Below, piece after piece: positions 37,333 to 49,057 of a stretch of DNA of 64,000 nucleotides. The notes below the pieces were generated by a model. The model was not told the origin of the DNA and made no database searches. It saw only the letters and a list, made by a program, of their open reading frames with translations. This DNA is from Dioscorea cayenensis subsp. rotundata (lineage: Eukaryota; Streptophyta; Magnoliopsida; Dioscoreales; Dioscoreaceae). The stretch lies in contig NC_052489.1 of assembly GCF_009730915.1 (NCBI RefSeq), positions 3,437,622 through 3,501,621 on the forward strand. Direction: 5' to 3'. Positions within the stretch are counted from its first letter, which is position 1. Each line of letters starts with the position of its first letter. The position numbers were made by a program, and so were the translations under genes.

Positions 37333-38697
37333 TTATGTTGAGTCAGATTTATGCCCGAGACGCCGCACCAGTCTCTCCAATGCTTCTCTCATCCACAAAT
37401 GCTGGCAACCCTCCTTTGCTTCTTCGACACTCACCCACCTCCGCTCACGAACATCCATCTCCGGCCATCGGACTAGCTCCTCTGTCACATTTAAAGGGAA
37501 CATGATTCCTTCATAAAAGGCGTCGTGACTTTTGCTCTTATATCGCCATTTGCCAAGCTTACGCTGTTCAACATCAAATTCATCTCAGAAAAGAAAAACC
37601 ATAATACTAACAGTATATATAGATGGTTCAATTAGCAACAAACCTCGATTTTTCCTTGTACACCAGCTTCTTCCAGTGCCTCTCGTGAAGCTGCTTCTTT
37701 TATGGTTTCATCTATTTCCCAACCTCCCTGGAGACAGAACAATAAAATTTCATCAAGTTCATGCAAATTTTAAAGCTAGCAGAATTGTTATCAATATTGT
37801 TGAAGAATTTGTACATGCTGTAATCTGGTTTTCTGTTGAAGAATTCACAAAAACTTCCATGTTTGAAATGCATATTAATTCCTAAATTTTTATATTGTTT
37901 CTCTATATCACTTGTGAAAAATTCAAAGAAGAATTGTTACTAGATTTAATTTGCAAATGCTGTAATCTAGTTTTCTTTTGAGAAATCCAATTAAAAACCA
38001 TGCTTAAAATGACCCACTAATTCCTACATATCATTTGAGAAACTAAGGATAAAAAGAAACAACAATGAATGATGGAGTCCTTAACTTCATTCAGTCCATG
38101 ACAAACTTCATGATCCCAAAAACAAAACACAGATTAAATTAATAACAAAAACATATAAAACAAAATTTCCCAAAACAAAAAGGGGGAAAAAGACAACCAT
38201 AAGAATTTGAAAGAATACCTTTGGGAACATCATTCCACATCCTTTCTGATTGCTAATTACCAAGACCTCCATTCTTTGATCCACTCCTTCACTAATTGCC
38301 TTATCTACATTAAATTTATAAGGTATGCATCTGCCCAACAAGAAACCACAGAATCACAACAATGTCAGCATAAAATATAATTAAATTTAAAAACAAAAAC
38401 TAAAGAAAAGAAAAGCCTAATCCTCAAAGCCATCCACATTCAAGCATGCAAATAGAATCCAATACATATGCAACCTTTGCTCTAAAAATCTCAACTTTTT
38501 CATACAATATAAAGAAAAAACACAAGAAACCAATCATCCCATCAAGATTTAAAAATCTCTTTCTCCAATATCCCCAGGCATTGAAAAAACACAGGAAGAA
38601 AAAGAGAAAGAAGAAGAACAGACCCAACGACAAGACGCCGGCCACCGTCGCTATAACGCTGCAACTGCCGGCCCTGGCGGGACACCAAGGACACCAT
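37333..38697 (-). CDS. Nudix hydrolase (plant NUDT17/18/21-like)
   Basis: Four exons: 38697-38624, 38330-38219, 37727-37644 and 37563-37333. The sum is 501 nt, 166 aa, with GT-AG introns and consistent phases. The start MVSLVSRQGRQLQRY followed by RRLVVGCIPYKF is the usual opening of this plant subgroup. The Nudix box is in exon 3 (residues 63-87): GGWEIDE, then REALEEAGV, containing the REuxEE core that binds metal. Such enzymes hydrolyse nucleoside diphosphates linked to another group; the substrate cannot be told from sequence. A longer open frame starting at 38861 overlaps exon 1 in another frame and gives no family match, so the Met at 38697 was chosen. The gene lies about 620 bp upstream of the CDCA7-like gene in the same orientation. 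Confidence 0.92.
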
Positions 38698-39844
38698 CTC
38701 CTTCTCCTCCTCCTCCGAACGCAGCCACCTGTTGGAAAAAGCTCCACCCTTTGAAAAACCGTGTCTTTTTGAAAGAATGCCTGATAAGGAATAATTTGGT
38801 TATCTGTGAGAGAGGGTTGGTAGGGGATTTGCGGAGAGAACAGCGATGCGGAGATGGCCATAAATAGGAGGAGATGGGATTAGGATTTAGGGTGGTCAGG
38901 GTGGTAAGCGCGTGCGTGGGTTCTCTTGCGACCGGCCGCACGGGGGGCATTCTCCGTGGGTTCGATCATTTTCTTTCTTTCTTTCTTACCTCTCTTTCTT
39001 AATCATCAATTAATTAATAATTAATTAGGGAATAAAATATTTATAAAAGGTTTTTCAATCCCCTCACCCTTGTCGAACACCTTTTGATCTATTAACACTC
39101 GGATCTCCTAATGCTGTGTTCTGCTGAGAAAATGAATCTCATGTTTAAGATATTTGTGTCCTGTTGAAAATGTGAGTTTCAACCTCATTTCATATATGAT
39201 AACAACACAGTTGTGTTGAGCTATTAACTCTTCATTTGTGTATGTCACTTACATACCTGGTTCATATTTATAATAAAAAAAAAAATAGTTAACTATATTT
39301 GATAGATAAATGAATAATCTCTGTAAACTATTATATGTTAGAAATTCAATCTGGTATAGAGCAAAGTGTGCATTCAAAGTTTCTATGTTTATTTTATTTT
39401 TATTTGATTTTTTTTTTACAGGGAAGTAACTATTAGTCCCTCTGTAGTTTGCATTCCCCAATAAATCCTTGCAACTTTGGGTATTCCTAAAATCTTCTTT
39501 TTTTTATTTGTTTCTTTTAAGCCCATATACTAATGACGGAGGAGAAGATATTGTTAAGTGGACTGAGAAATTACCACTTTGCCCTTGCTCCTTATCCCAC
39601 AATCTTAAGCTTCATCCTTACATCAAGCATGCTGTTTGGATGGTGAGCCATTACCATAGGGTTTCGTCCACCATACCTCTTTTATTCCTCTTGGCTAATC
39701 AAAAATCGAACAAGCTTGTCATGTAGCATCTTGTTAATTCATCCACAATGTCACTTTCGAGTATTGGTTGTAGCTCAACGACTAGAAGAAGGGAACAAAG
39801 ATGACACCCGCCGCCCTTGGAACTCCACCCCAAAGATGAGAGTC
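38698..39844. other. gene-free region upstream of the Nudix gene
   Basis: Contains the Nudix promoter side; 38700-38960 is GC-richer, and a TTTC-rich tract lies at about 38968-39000. The rest is AT-rich with no recognisable gene. Confidence 0.5.
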
Positions 39845-39994
39845 CTCGATGTTGTGCTGGAGATTTAACCCATTAAGGTAATCAAGGATCTTCCCTTTGA
39901 TGTCCGGCCAAACCTCGCCGCCCTTGGAACTCCACCCCAAGAGCCCAAAATGGAACTCGACCGGGAGATCATACATGAGGACCTTCAACAAAGC
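39845..39994 (-). pseudogene. GT47/exostosin-family glycosyltransferase fragment
   Basis: The minus strand reads KVLMYDLPVEFHFGLLGW, then GGEVWPDIKG and GLNLQHNIE. This is the start of the exostosin domain of plant type II Golgi glycosyltransferases of family GT47. The membrane anchor upstream and the rest of the domain downstream are absent. A 24-base block beginning CGCCGCCCTTGGAACTCC is repeated at about 39808 and 39918, so the relic has been internally rearranged. Not a functional gene. Confidence 0.65.
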
Positions 39995-41283
39995 CCTCTC
40001 CGGATCACATTGTCAATCTTCATGGCCGACGACCTTTATCACAGGAGTAGCATCGCTGCTTTTGATAATGGAAAGGATCTTGGAGCTCGGCAAGACGTTG
40101 TGGCCAACGATGGGCGTGCGACCAACTGCGAAGTTGAAGATGTAGAACCACACTCTCAAATTGTTTTTGGTTCGTTTTGATGTGACTGATTGCTTATTCG
40201 TATTGTCGTCTCTAGCAAAATGCATACTTTCTAGTTGCTTTAAATCATTGTCTCGTTATTAGTTGTGCTTTTTAATAAAGCATTTCGTCTCCTTCCTGGT
40301 CAATCAGTAGAGGAGATCCTACGCTGCACAATGAATTTTCATGGTTGCATGTTTTACGAGTGTGATTTGATCTTTCTTTATAAAAAAAAAATTATTAGGT
40401 GATTATCATAGTTTCATTTGTTGTGCTATTGTGATTTTTTCATGTGATATATATCATAGGTATAGCAGGGTATTTTATGTGTGAAGGTTTATGTTCTTGT
40501 TTGACAAATCTATTAGTGAACCCAAAAATTTTAGAACTATTAGAATTAGACCCAATCTAATAGGTATTTTCGATAAGGACGCTACCCCTAACAACGTCTA
40601 CTGATGTTACCTCATTTCTCTCATGTGATATAGTACAATTCTGTAAATATTTGTAATAACGTACTCATGTCTAAGTATAAATTTGAAAATATTTTGCTTT
40701 TTTATATGAAAATATTTCATACCCATATCTAACTAAAATTCATACTCATGTGTAACTAATATAATCATTCAATCCATTATGACTGTATTACATGATCGTC
40801 GATTATGGTCAGGATGTCGGGATAAAAAACTCTCGATGTTGCGGTTCATGCCCTCTGAGAGGGACTCCCTACGTGGTAATGCATGACACAAGGAGAGGAA
40901 CAAATCACAAACAATGTATAATATCCACAGAAAGTAATAAGTTTAAGGGGCCCGAGTTTGCATCTACTACCCCACTCACCTGTTTAAAAGTTCACGTATG
41001 TTTGTCAGCATATTCATAAGTTTAAACCTGCAGATTAACATATCAACTACAAGTTAACTATATATAATACACAAAAAATGAACACTATAAAGTTACCGGG
41101 TATAATATGCACAAACATGATACAATATACAGTGACGGGGTATTATATACACAAACATGAGAAAATACACACAAACGTTTAACAATACATGCGTGCTTGA
41201 GGAACTACACACAAATGTTTAATAATAGACACACACTTGAGAAAATACATACAAACTATCTATTAACACACAAATGCTTTGCA
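39995..41283. other. gene-free region with degraded repeats
   Basis: Mostly AT-rich. From about 40790 to 41290 there are blocks such as GGATGTCGGGATAAAAA and CCCACTCACCTG that recur, diverged, near 41640 and 42025, plus many ACACAAACATGA-type short repeats. This suggests old transposon debris. Confidence 0.45.
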
Positions 41284-41518
41284 AATACATATACAGATTA
41301 ACCTCATGGAATCAACCAAGCTCGAGACGCGTCTTTTTGCTCCAAGTATTGACATATTCTGCCACGTTGGAGTATATCTCGCACCAACGTACACCTTTAA
41401 ACAAATAATTCGAACCAATGGTCACAACATTAGACTTGTGGAGTAACCAATGGTGCATTTCTGCAGATGTAGACACAAGTTCACCGATTGCATCATCAAA
41501 CTCTTTTGTCTTGTACAC
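41284..41518 (-). pseudogene. possible MULE transposase fragment
   Basis: The minus strand reads FKGVRWCEIYSNVAEYVNTW, which resembles the conserved RWG..TSNVAESFNSW stretch of Mutator-like transposases. It is short and isolated, so the call is tentative. Confidence 0.4.
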
Positions 41519-42449
41519 GTATTGTTTTTACCTTAAATGTGTCTAAGTTGCCCTCTATCTATGCATGCACACACCATCACCAGTCTGAAGAAGCACACTT
41601 GACAATCACCTAACAATGTTCAAGGCCCTGTAGAAGGATGTTGGGATAGGAAAGTACCTAGGTCAGCGGTTATGCTTTTCGAGAATGACTCCCTGAGTGA
41701 CATTACAAAACACAGTGAGAAAAAAAAAAGTTACAAACAACATACACTACACGGAAAAAGCAAAAAACAGTGAGAAAAAAAAGTTACAAACAACATACAC
41801 TACACGGAAAAAGCAAAAAACTAAGTGGAAACATTTTATAATACACAAGAATCATATAAACACAAACTAATTGTAATACACAGAAATTGTAAATAATACA
41901 CAGGACATCAAAGTAATACATGGAATCGCCAATGTAATACACAAGAACACACAAAAGTAACTAGCACTAACATTCGTTGGTATATTATGATGGGAATAAT
42001 GTGCTTGAGTTTCCAGTCATTACCCCGCTCACTTCCTCGACGGTGATGTCCATGACATTCTTGTTGAACATATGGTATATGTGCCACATCGTTGAAAGTT
42101 GGCCTCCAATTCAATTGAGTAAATTGTTTAACATGAGTCCGGTGTCATGAACTTTACTCATACCTGACAAGCGTCTGGGGCCTAATGTTCACAAATCTTA
42201 CCCATGATGGTCTCCCAAGAGCTCAACACGGTGAATTGAAGCACATGTCATTCTTCTTTGTAACGCGCCACAACTTAGAAAGTTTCCATTGATGTTTAAC
42301 ACCTGTATGACATTTGGAGTAGCACATGAGAAGTGACAAATAAACAAGAAGAGTGATAGAAATTAGCACCTTCACAGCTATACAGTTCTCGGTTGTTAAT
42401 ACCACCTTTATACCAAAACTCCATTGCCGAAGGTTGAGCCAAAGAAAAA
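41519..42449. other. continuation of degraded repeat region
   Basis: Diverged copies of blocks seen at 40.8-41.0 kb, a short tandem duplication at 41713-41822 and many TACACA-type short repeats. Open frames are short and match no family. Confidence 0.4.
41713..41822. repeat. ~55-bp tandem duplication
   Basis: CAGTGAGAAAAAAAA, GTTACAAACAACATACACTA and CACGGAAAAAGC occur twice in the same order, differing mainly in the length of the A run. Confidence 0.9.
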
Positions 42450-42469
42450 CCTAAAAAGACACTTCCTAT

Positions 42470-42870
42470 AGCCTACAAAAGAAAAAAGAGTAAGAAGAAG
42501 AACAAGAAGAATAAGAGAGAAAAAAGTGGAAGGTTTGCATAGAAAACAAAAAAAAATGACAAAAAACTGCCATATTTTTAAAAATATGACAAAGAAGAAG
42601 AAGAAGACGAAGACCAAAAAGAAGAAGAAAGCACTCCTCACAATCTCCAAAAGAAGAGGAATAAGAAGAAGAGCAAGAAGAAGAAGAAGCGAGAAGAAGG
42701 TGGAAGACTTGCATATAAAATAAAAAAATATGGCAAAGAGCTGCCACACATTTTAAAAAATATAACAAAAAATAAGAACAATAAAAAGAAAAAAAAACAC
42801 TTCGTACAACCTCCAAAAGAAGAAGAGAAAAAGGTGAACGACCTTTATAAAAAACAAAAAATAAAGGCAA
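42470..42870. repeat. purine-rich AAG/AGA low-complexity block
   Basis: Repeated AAGAAG-type runs, with a GGAAGACTTGCATA / GGAAGGTTTGCATAG motif repeated roughly every 185 bp. It produces several false long open frames rich in Lys or in Leu/Phe/Ser. Confidence 0.75.
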
Positions 42871-43589
42871 AAAGCGGCCATGAATCTCTTCTAAATTTGA
42901 TTGTGCATCTCACCAAAAGGTGATACGACATGGCGGGAATTTATAAACAAAAAATTTCATTTAATTTAATAGAGGCACTCGTGGAAATGTAAAAAAAACA
43001 CATTGACACAGTTAACGGCAGGAACTAAAAAGTAAAAAGTTAATAAAGCATGGACTATTTAAAATTTCACAATGTTAGAGAGACTGTAGTGGAAGTTAAA
43101 ATTTTTTTAGGAACTTATAATTTTTTTTTTATAACATAGATAAATCACCCTATATATATATATTTTTTATTATTTGACTTTAACCACGTATTGGTCCGCT
43201 ATTGTACCATGACCTTGCTTTTTATTCATAATGTTTATTTCATATCAAATGTGTATTTTGTAATTATTCACTTTTATTAATAAAAAATAAAAAGTTTTTC
43301 AAACATACACTTGATTGTTTGATATTTTAATCAGATTAAGCAATTGGAATTTCAGTGCTAGCCTTCTTTGTCGAGTTGTTGGGACACGTATTTTTGTCAT
43401 GATAATCTTTGTGGACCTTGAGTAATGATGAAAGTTATTGAAAAAAATATTATTAGTTTCATCAATAGAAATACTTATTAATTTGTTTTTGAAAAAAATG
43501 GTGCCCATATGCCATTAATATTATTTTTTTACATACTTTCTTTTGTTAAAAAAAATAGAGAATATGTTAACTCATTTTAAAAAACGATT

Positions 43590-43593
<4 letters not shown>

Positions 43594-43657
<64 letters not shown>
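43594..43657. repeat. (AT)32 microsatellite
   Basis: About 64 bp of uninterrupted AT, the longest simple repeat in the window. Confidence 0.95.
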
Positions 43658-43660
<3 letters not shown>

Positions 43661-44053
43661 ACTTGTTTACAGAATGTATATACTCATTTTGAATATCATT
43701 TTTCATGGAGGCAGAAACCGATAACTTTAAATTTTAAGATTTTATGATAATATATAGTGAAATTTCATTTATTTATTGGTTATAACCAAAAGGCTCAAAA
43801 TCTAACTATACTTGGTCCTATATAAAAAGGGGAGAGTGAAACATTCTATGTCTATAAATTAAGTATATAATTATATGATAAAAAAACAATATTTACATAT
43901 ATTTCTTGGTAACTATTATATATATAGGGATCGGTTATCTATAAGTGTTCGTTTATCAACCGTTAGATTTAAACCCAATGGCTTTAAATCATCCATTCTA
44001 GTGAACAATTATTTACAAATAGTGTTATTAACAATGCAAAGTGGGGTAAGCAA

Positions 44054-44275
44054 TGCTAGGAACACTGAAAAATAAGATGCACAGTATTCTCATCTCAATC
44101 GTCCGATCATGATCATAACTGTAATATAATAAATCACACATGTTCACCCCCTATTTGCACTCATTGCTAGGAATAGTGAAAAGAAAGATGCATAGTATTC
44201 TCATCTTAACCATTCGATTATAATCACAACAGTAATATAAAATCACACTCGTTCACCCTTATTTGCACCTTTTTC
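44054..44275. repeat. 111-bp tandem duplication
   Basis: Copies starting TGCTAGGAA at 44054 and 44165 share AGTATTCTCATCT, a GATCATAAC-like block and ATTTGCAC, with many small differences. Confidence 0.85.
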
Positions 44276-45075
44276 CATTATCTACAAACGCTCAGTGGAC
44301 ATTTGTAGATGGTTTAAATACTCCACCATAAATGTACAAATATTAATTGTTTGATTATAATAGTAGTGAATAAAACATGCAAATGCATTTTCTGTTTTTA
44401 TTTTTAGAACTTATTTTCTAGAACAATTTTAATAATTTTGTAAAAATAAAAAAAAGAAAGAAAATATTTCTAAAAAATTAAAAATGAGTTTAAAAAATCA
44501 AAACAGACATACCCTAAACTTTTTGATAAGTTATTAATTAATCTTAAAAACAATATAATCCTAAATTTTATAATTTAAATTATTGAGTTTTTTTTTACAA
44601 AACCAACAAATTTTCTCTTTTGTGAAAAATGATGATTAAAACTCATGATTAAATGTCTAATTCCACTTATCCGAAATCATTAACAAAAAAAATTAATAAA
44701 AATAATATTACATAAAAGTACATTGGCAAGTCCCACAAAAGGAATATCTCACATTATCCCATTCTATAAAGTAAGTTGACAATTATAAAGTTTAGATAAA
44801 AAAAATTTATGCAGTCTTTTAAAAAGAAGAATAAATTCCAAAAGGGGTTATTCCGAAATATGCTAAAGTTTATTGAATGAAGGCACTTCTCTTTTATTAT
44901 ATTCCCCATTGGTTGTTGATGGATGATGTGTACATATGTTCTTCTTATCCCCAAGGAATTTATACCTCAATTATTAAATTCTTCATATGCGGCTACAAAA
45001 GGACAAAATTTTCAATTCTTTTCAAAACAATTAATTAAACTTATAATAATGTAAAAATTTTAAATTAAACATATA

Positions 45076-46293
45076 TGTTAGAGCTAGGCTCTACTATAAG
45101 GTTGGCATCATTTGACACATGTCAATGGTGATGTGGTAAAGTATGATGATGTGGTAAGATGATATGGCAACTCATGATGATGTGACAAGAGATGTTGTGA
45201 AACTATCTTTGGAGGAGCTATTTTTGGTAAGGTAATTAACTTCGAAGATCTCTCTTAAAATGCAAGCAATGGCCATATATGTAGATATATCTATATTTTG
45301 CAAGTGAATCAAGTTTGAGAGATCAACTACCTTGTAGGTAAAATTTGTTGAGAAGCTAAATGAAGACACACTCTAAGTTGAAGATTGAAGCTATTTATGG
45401 GTGGAACTATTTAAATATATAACTATATATGGAGATGATTGAAGCCCAAGCTTGAATGAATGAAAATCATGCTTGGAAGATATTGAAAAGCTAAAATTGG
45501 ATGAAAAGAGATCAAGTTTAGTGACAAGCATATTGATGGACCAAACTTGAATGAATGAAGATCAAGTTTGAAGATTGTGAAGACCAAACTGGGATGAAGG
45601 AAAAATCAAGTTTGGAATGAAGATTTTGAAGACCATCTTCGGTGAGATGGAGACGCGCCATATTGGTGCAACCCTCAAGAGAGAGTACTGCGGATAAATA
45701 CGTGAGGAGGCAAGCTAGTTGCTGGTAGTTCGAGATCAGGAGGATTCGACTACATTGACTTAGACTTGGACACAGTCAAGAGGATTGGAGGTGTCTACAG
45801 GTCCTGTTGCAATGGAAGCTATGACCCAATCAAGGTTAGAAGGTGGGTTGCGTTGCAAGTTCGGTTACAACAGGAGTTGCAACGTCTAAGTTTGGAAGGA
45901 GTTAGGAGCTGCGTGCAAAATTTCTAAAAGAGGGATGAGTTATATTTGGAACATGGAAACTTCTATATAAGAAACCATGCTCTGAGATTTAATTTATACC
46001 ACCGGAGAGAGACCCAAGTGTGTGGGTAGATGAGAGTGGGCATCGAACAATATAGAGAAGGTTATCCTTTAACTTTGTGAGGATGAATGTGAGAGTTGTA
46101 CTCATTTTTATTCTCCTCTTTTAGTGGATTTTTATCTCCGAGCTTGGCTCCCCAGACAAAGAAAAGTGTTGTGCCGAACTGGGTTACCGATTTCGTGTGC
46201 CTCCTTTTTTTTTTAGTTTGTATGTGATTGTGTGAGTGTTTGCATGAGGAATTGAGTGAAATCTAACCGACAATACACTCACAAGAACTGACA
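45076..46293 (+). mobile_element. probable solo LTR of a Ty1/copia-type element
   Basis: Starts TGTTAGAGCTAGGC after ATATA and may end at GAACTGACA before ATGTA, an imperfect 5-bp duplication. It has a TATA box, and downstream CCGAGCTTGGCTCCCC and GCCGAACTGGGTTACCG, strings typical of the R-U5 part of copia LTRs. The first half has AAGATCAAGTTTG-like units repeated about every 50-60 bp. No internal region follows. The right limit is uncertain. Confidence 0.55.
45963..45970 (+). promoter_or_regulatory. LTR TATA box
   Basis: CTATATAA within the putative copia LTR, about 330 bp before its right end, a normal place for the LTR promoter. Confidence 0.5.
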
Positions 46294-47812
46294 ATGTACT
46301 TTGGTTGGCGCCTTAGTTGGTTTTGTTAATAATAATAGAGAATCGTAAGAGAAATCAAAAGAACAAAAATACCCAAGCACACAGGATTTACAAAATTAGT
46401 GATATGCCTATGTCTCTAGGAGCGGAGAGTTTATGATATTAGATATTAATCAAAAGAACAAAAATACCCAAGCACATGTATCATTTTAGGATATTAGATA
46501 TGAATTAAAATATAAAATATCATCTCAATAACAAGGAGTTGGTATTTCATTTGTGTTTTTTTTAAAATAGTTTGTGACTGTTGGTTTATAATTATTTTCT
46601 TACAAAATATTTTATGAAAATAAATAAATCATATTCATTAAGAAAATATTAACGGCATAGTTTTCTTATACTTTTATAATGTAAGTGCTTTTTATATACC
46701 AATTCAAACACTCTCAAATTGCTCATCAAATGTTTTTTATAAAAGAATATTTTCATGAAAAGACCAATTCAAACAAATTTTAAATATAAAAACGCAGTGT
46801 AGTTTTTTAACCCAACATAAACCAAACATGCCTAACTCAGGTCAACATCACCAACATTCAATTTATTTATTTATTTATTTATTTATTTTAAAAGTATTTG
46901 TTCTATATTTCTTGGTGGGTGGGGAACCAATTTAGGAGCATGGTGGTAGTATTCCTTTTGATAATGATTTAGGATAACGAATAAATAGGCTATTTGGAAG
47001 CCAGTGAAGTTCCCAACATCTCATCTCCACTCCATTTATAATGATTTATGACTTTTATTCCTTTCCTTAATGGAATATATCATACATTCCATTATTAAAT
47101 TCCAAGATGGGAACTCCATATCTTATTGGATTTTATTTTATTTTATTTTACTTTTAATAATGTATCAATAGAAGAAGAAGGAGATGTTGGTTTTGGAACT
47201 TCTTTCTTCTCCTTCTTGTCTTGTTATGTTCAACACAAGCGTCTAATTTAAGTAAATTAATTATTATGTATTTAACGTTATTATTTGAGAATTATGAGGG
47301 ATTGACTTGTTGTGTTTTTTGTTTTTTTATTTTTAAGATAAATATGGAGAAACCACCAATCATGGAAGTGTGTGGATTTTTCAAATATATCACACATTCT
47401 CACTTTAACACAATGAAAATTTAATCTCTTATCATCACTCACACATAAAAAATTTAATACCAATAGACTAAATATATCATTGATATAATTAATTTTTAAA
47501 ATTAGAAAAATATTTATCTTTATAATTTTCTTCGATCTAAAAAAACACTGTTTTGTTTAATTAAATCAAGTTAATAAATATATTTTAGAATTATTTTTTT
47601 TTAATATTATTCTTTTTGTTGTTTAGTTTTTGCCGAGAAATCTTTATGTTAAATTTTTTTTTTAATTTGGTTGTGAAAGATCAATATCTAGGCATTAATT
47701 AGCTTCATTTATGAAGCTTTAAACTTTTCAATATGCTTGATTCACTTGCCGAGAATAACGGATAAAATCTATATTTAGTGAAGCATCTGATTCGATGGAA
47801 ACTATAAAATAT
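46294..47812. other. gene-free AT-rich region
   Basis: AT-rich with an (ATTT)7 run at 46861-46889 and a TTTTA run near 47137. A direct repeat of AAAAGAACAAAAATACCCAA lies at about 46347 and 46452. No gene seen. Confidence 0.55.
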
Positions 47813-47887
47813 TATGGACTAGTATATCACTCTGGCGCATCCATTTTCTTATGGACTAGTATATCACTCTGGCGGAACCATTTTCTT
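47813..47887. repeat. 37-bp tandem duplication next to a MITE
   Basis: TATGGACTAGTATATCACTC followed by TGGCG and CCATTTTCTT is present twice, at 47813 and 47850, ending four bases before the MITE at 47892. Confidence 0.9.
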
Positions 47888-47891
47888 TTAA

Positions 47892-48253
47892 AGGCCGTTT
47901 GATTTGTGATAATGATATATTATCACGTGACGAGATTATCATGATAATATAGATGAGAATATTATATGATTAGAAATATTGTGGTAATTTGATATAACTA
48001 TATTTGGTTGGGAAATCTTATTACTTAGAATAGTTAATTACCAAGTTATGAGATTATTACATGCATGATAATCTAACATAGACACCAAATTTGGTGGTAA
48101 TAAGATTATCAATTTTCTTGGTAATATTCTCATGTTGGTAATGTGATATTACCATCTAGATTACTACTAGTACAATACCAAATATAGTAATATTTTCAGA
48201 TTACCACGTAACACATGGTAATCTTTCTACATTACCGCTAACCAAATGGCCCT
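47892..48253. mobile_element. Tourist-like MITE, 362 bp
   Basis: Ends AGGCCGTTTGATTTGTG and, inverted, AGGGCCATTTGGTTAGCG, with TAA on both sides (47889-47891 and 48254-48256). The interior is dominated by GATTATCA/TAATCT-like blocks that also pair across the element. No coding sequence. Confidence 0.8.
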
Positions 48254-48256
48254 TAA

Positions 48257-49054
48257 ATATTCATTGTGTAATTTTTAAATTAATTGATTCACTGTAATCA
48301 AATAAGATAAAAAATAATATTTTTAACTAAATGAGAAATCGTTTTACTAAGAGAGAAGTAAAGAGATCGACTCTATATTATAGTATTGATTGAGATAATC
48401 ACTACTATAATAATTAAGTGATAAAACACTTAACTAAAAGTGGAAGGTTTAATTTCTCAAATTCATAGTTGAAATATAATATTTTTTATTTATATGGAAT
48501 GATTTGTCTGTTTCGAAAAAATTAATTTAGGTGAGTGGATTATCCATCTTATTAAAAAAAAAAAAAACCAATGTAAAGTTGAATCAATTCTTCTCACCAA
48601 ATATAATATCGATTTTTGTCAAATTATTTTGTTCAAATAAGAAGTAAGAAATTGGCCAAAGCCATTCCAAATATTTATATTTATCTAGCGTTTTTTTATA
48701 ATCAATTTTTTCCTTATATTTGATCTAATTTTCACCATTATTTACCTTGACTATTTTTGTCTATTTTTCAATGTGAGTTTTAACTGCTAATTGAAATATT
48801 ATTGCTTATCCATTTGTACATAAAATAGTCTTTTTAATTACACTTCTAAACCCACTTTTAAAATTACATATGATTTTTTATTGATTAATTAAATATCTTC
48901 GTTTATCTATTTTTATAAAGTAAAATCTTATTTTAATTCCTCATTTGAAAGCATTTTCAAAACTACATGTCCAAATGAGAATCACATTTTTTTATATAAA
49001 ATTTTGATTAAATGGCTATTCATATTTGTAACAATCATTTCTATGCCTTGATGA
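48257..49054. other. gene-free AT-rich spacer
   Basis: No gene or defined element recognised between two MITE loci. Confidence 0.6.
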
Positions 49055-49057
49055 TAA

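Larger units (their letters stand above)
42871..45075. other. gene-free AT-rich region
   Basis: Contains a long TA microsatellite and a 111-bp tandem duplication. The block from about 43928 to 44335 may be one old MITE: its ends ATCTATAAGTGTTCG and, inverted, ATCTACAAATGTCC are similar. No gene recognised. Confidence 0.5.

Noticed and set aside
38424-38861. Minus-strand 145-aa open frame starting at 38861
   Set aside because: Another frame from 38697 splices cleanly to the Nudix exons; this frame gives Arg-rich and then Phe-rich sequence running into the intron.
42408-42870. Overlapping open frames rich in Leu, Phe and Ser or in Lys
   Set aside because: They come from an AAG-rich low-complexity block and have no domain.
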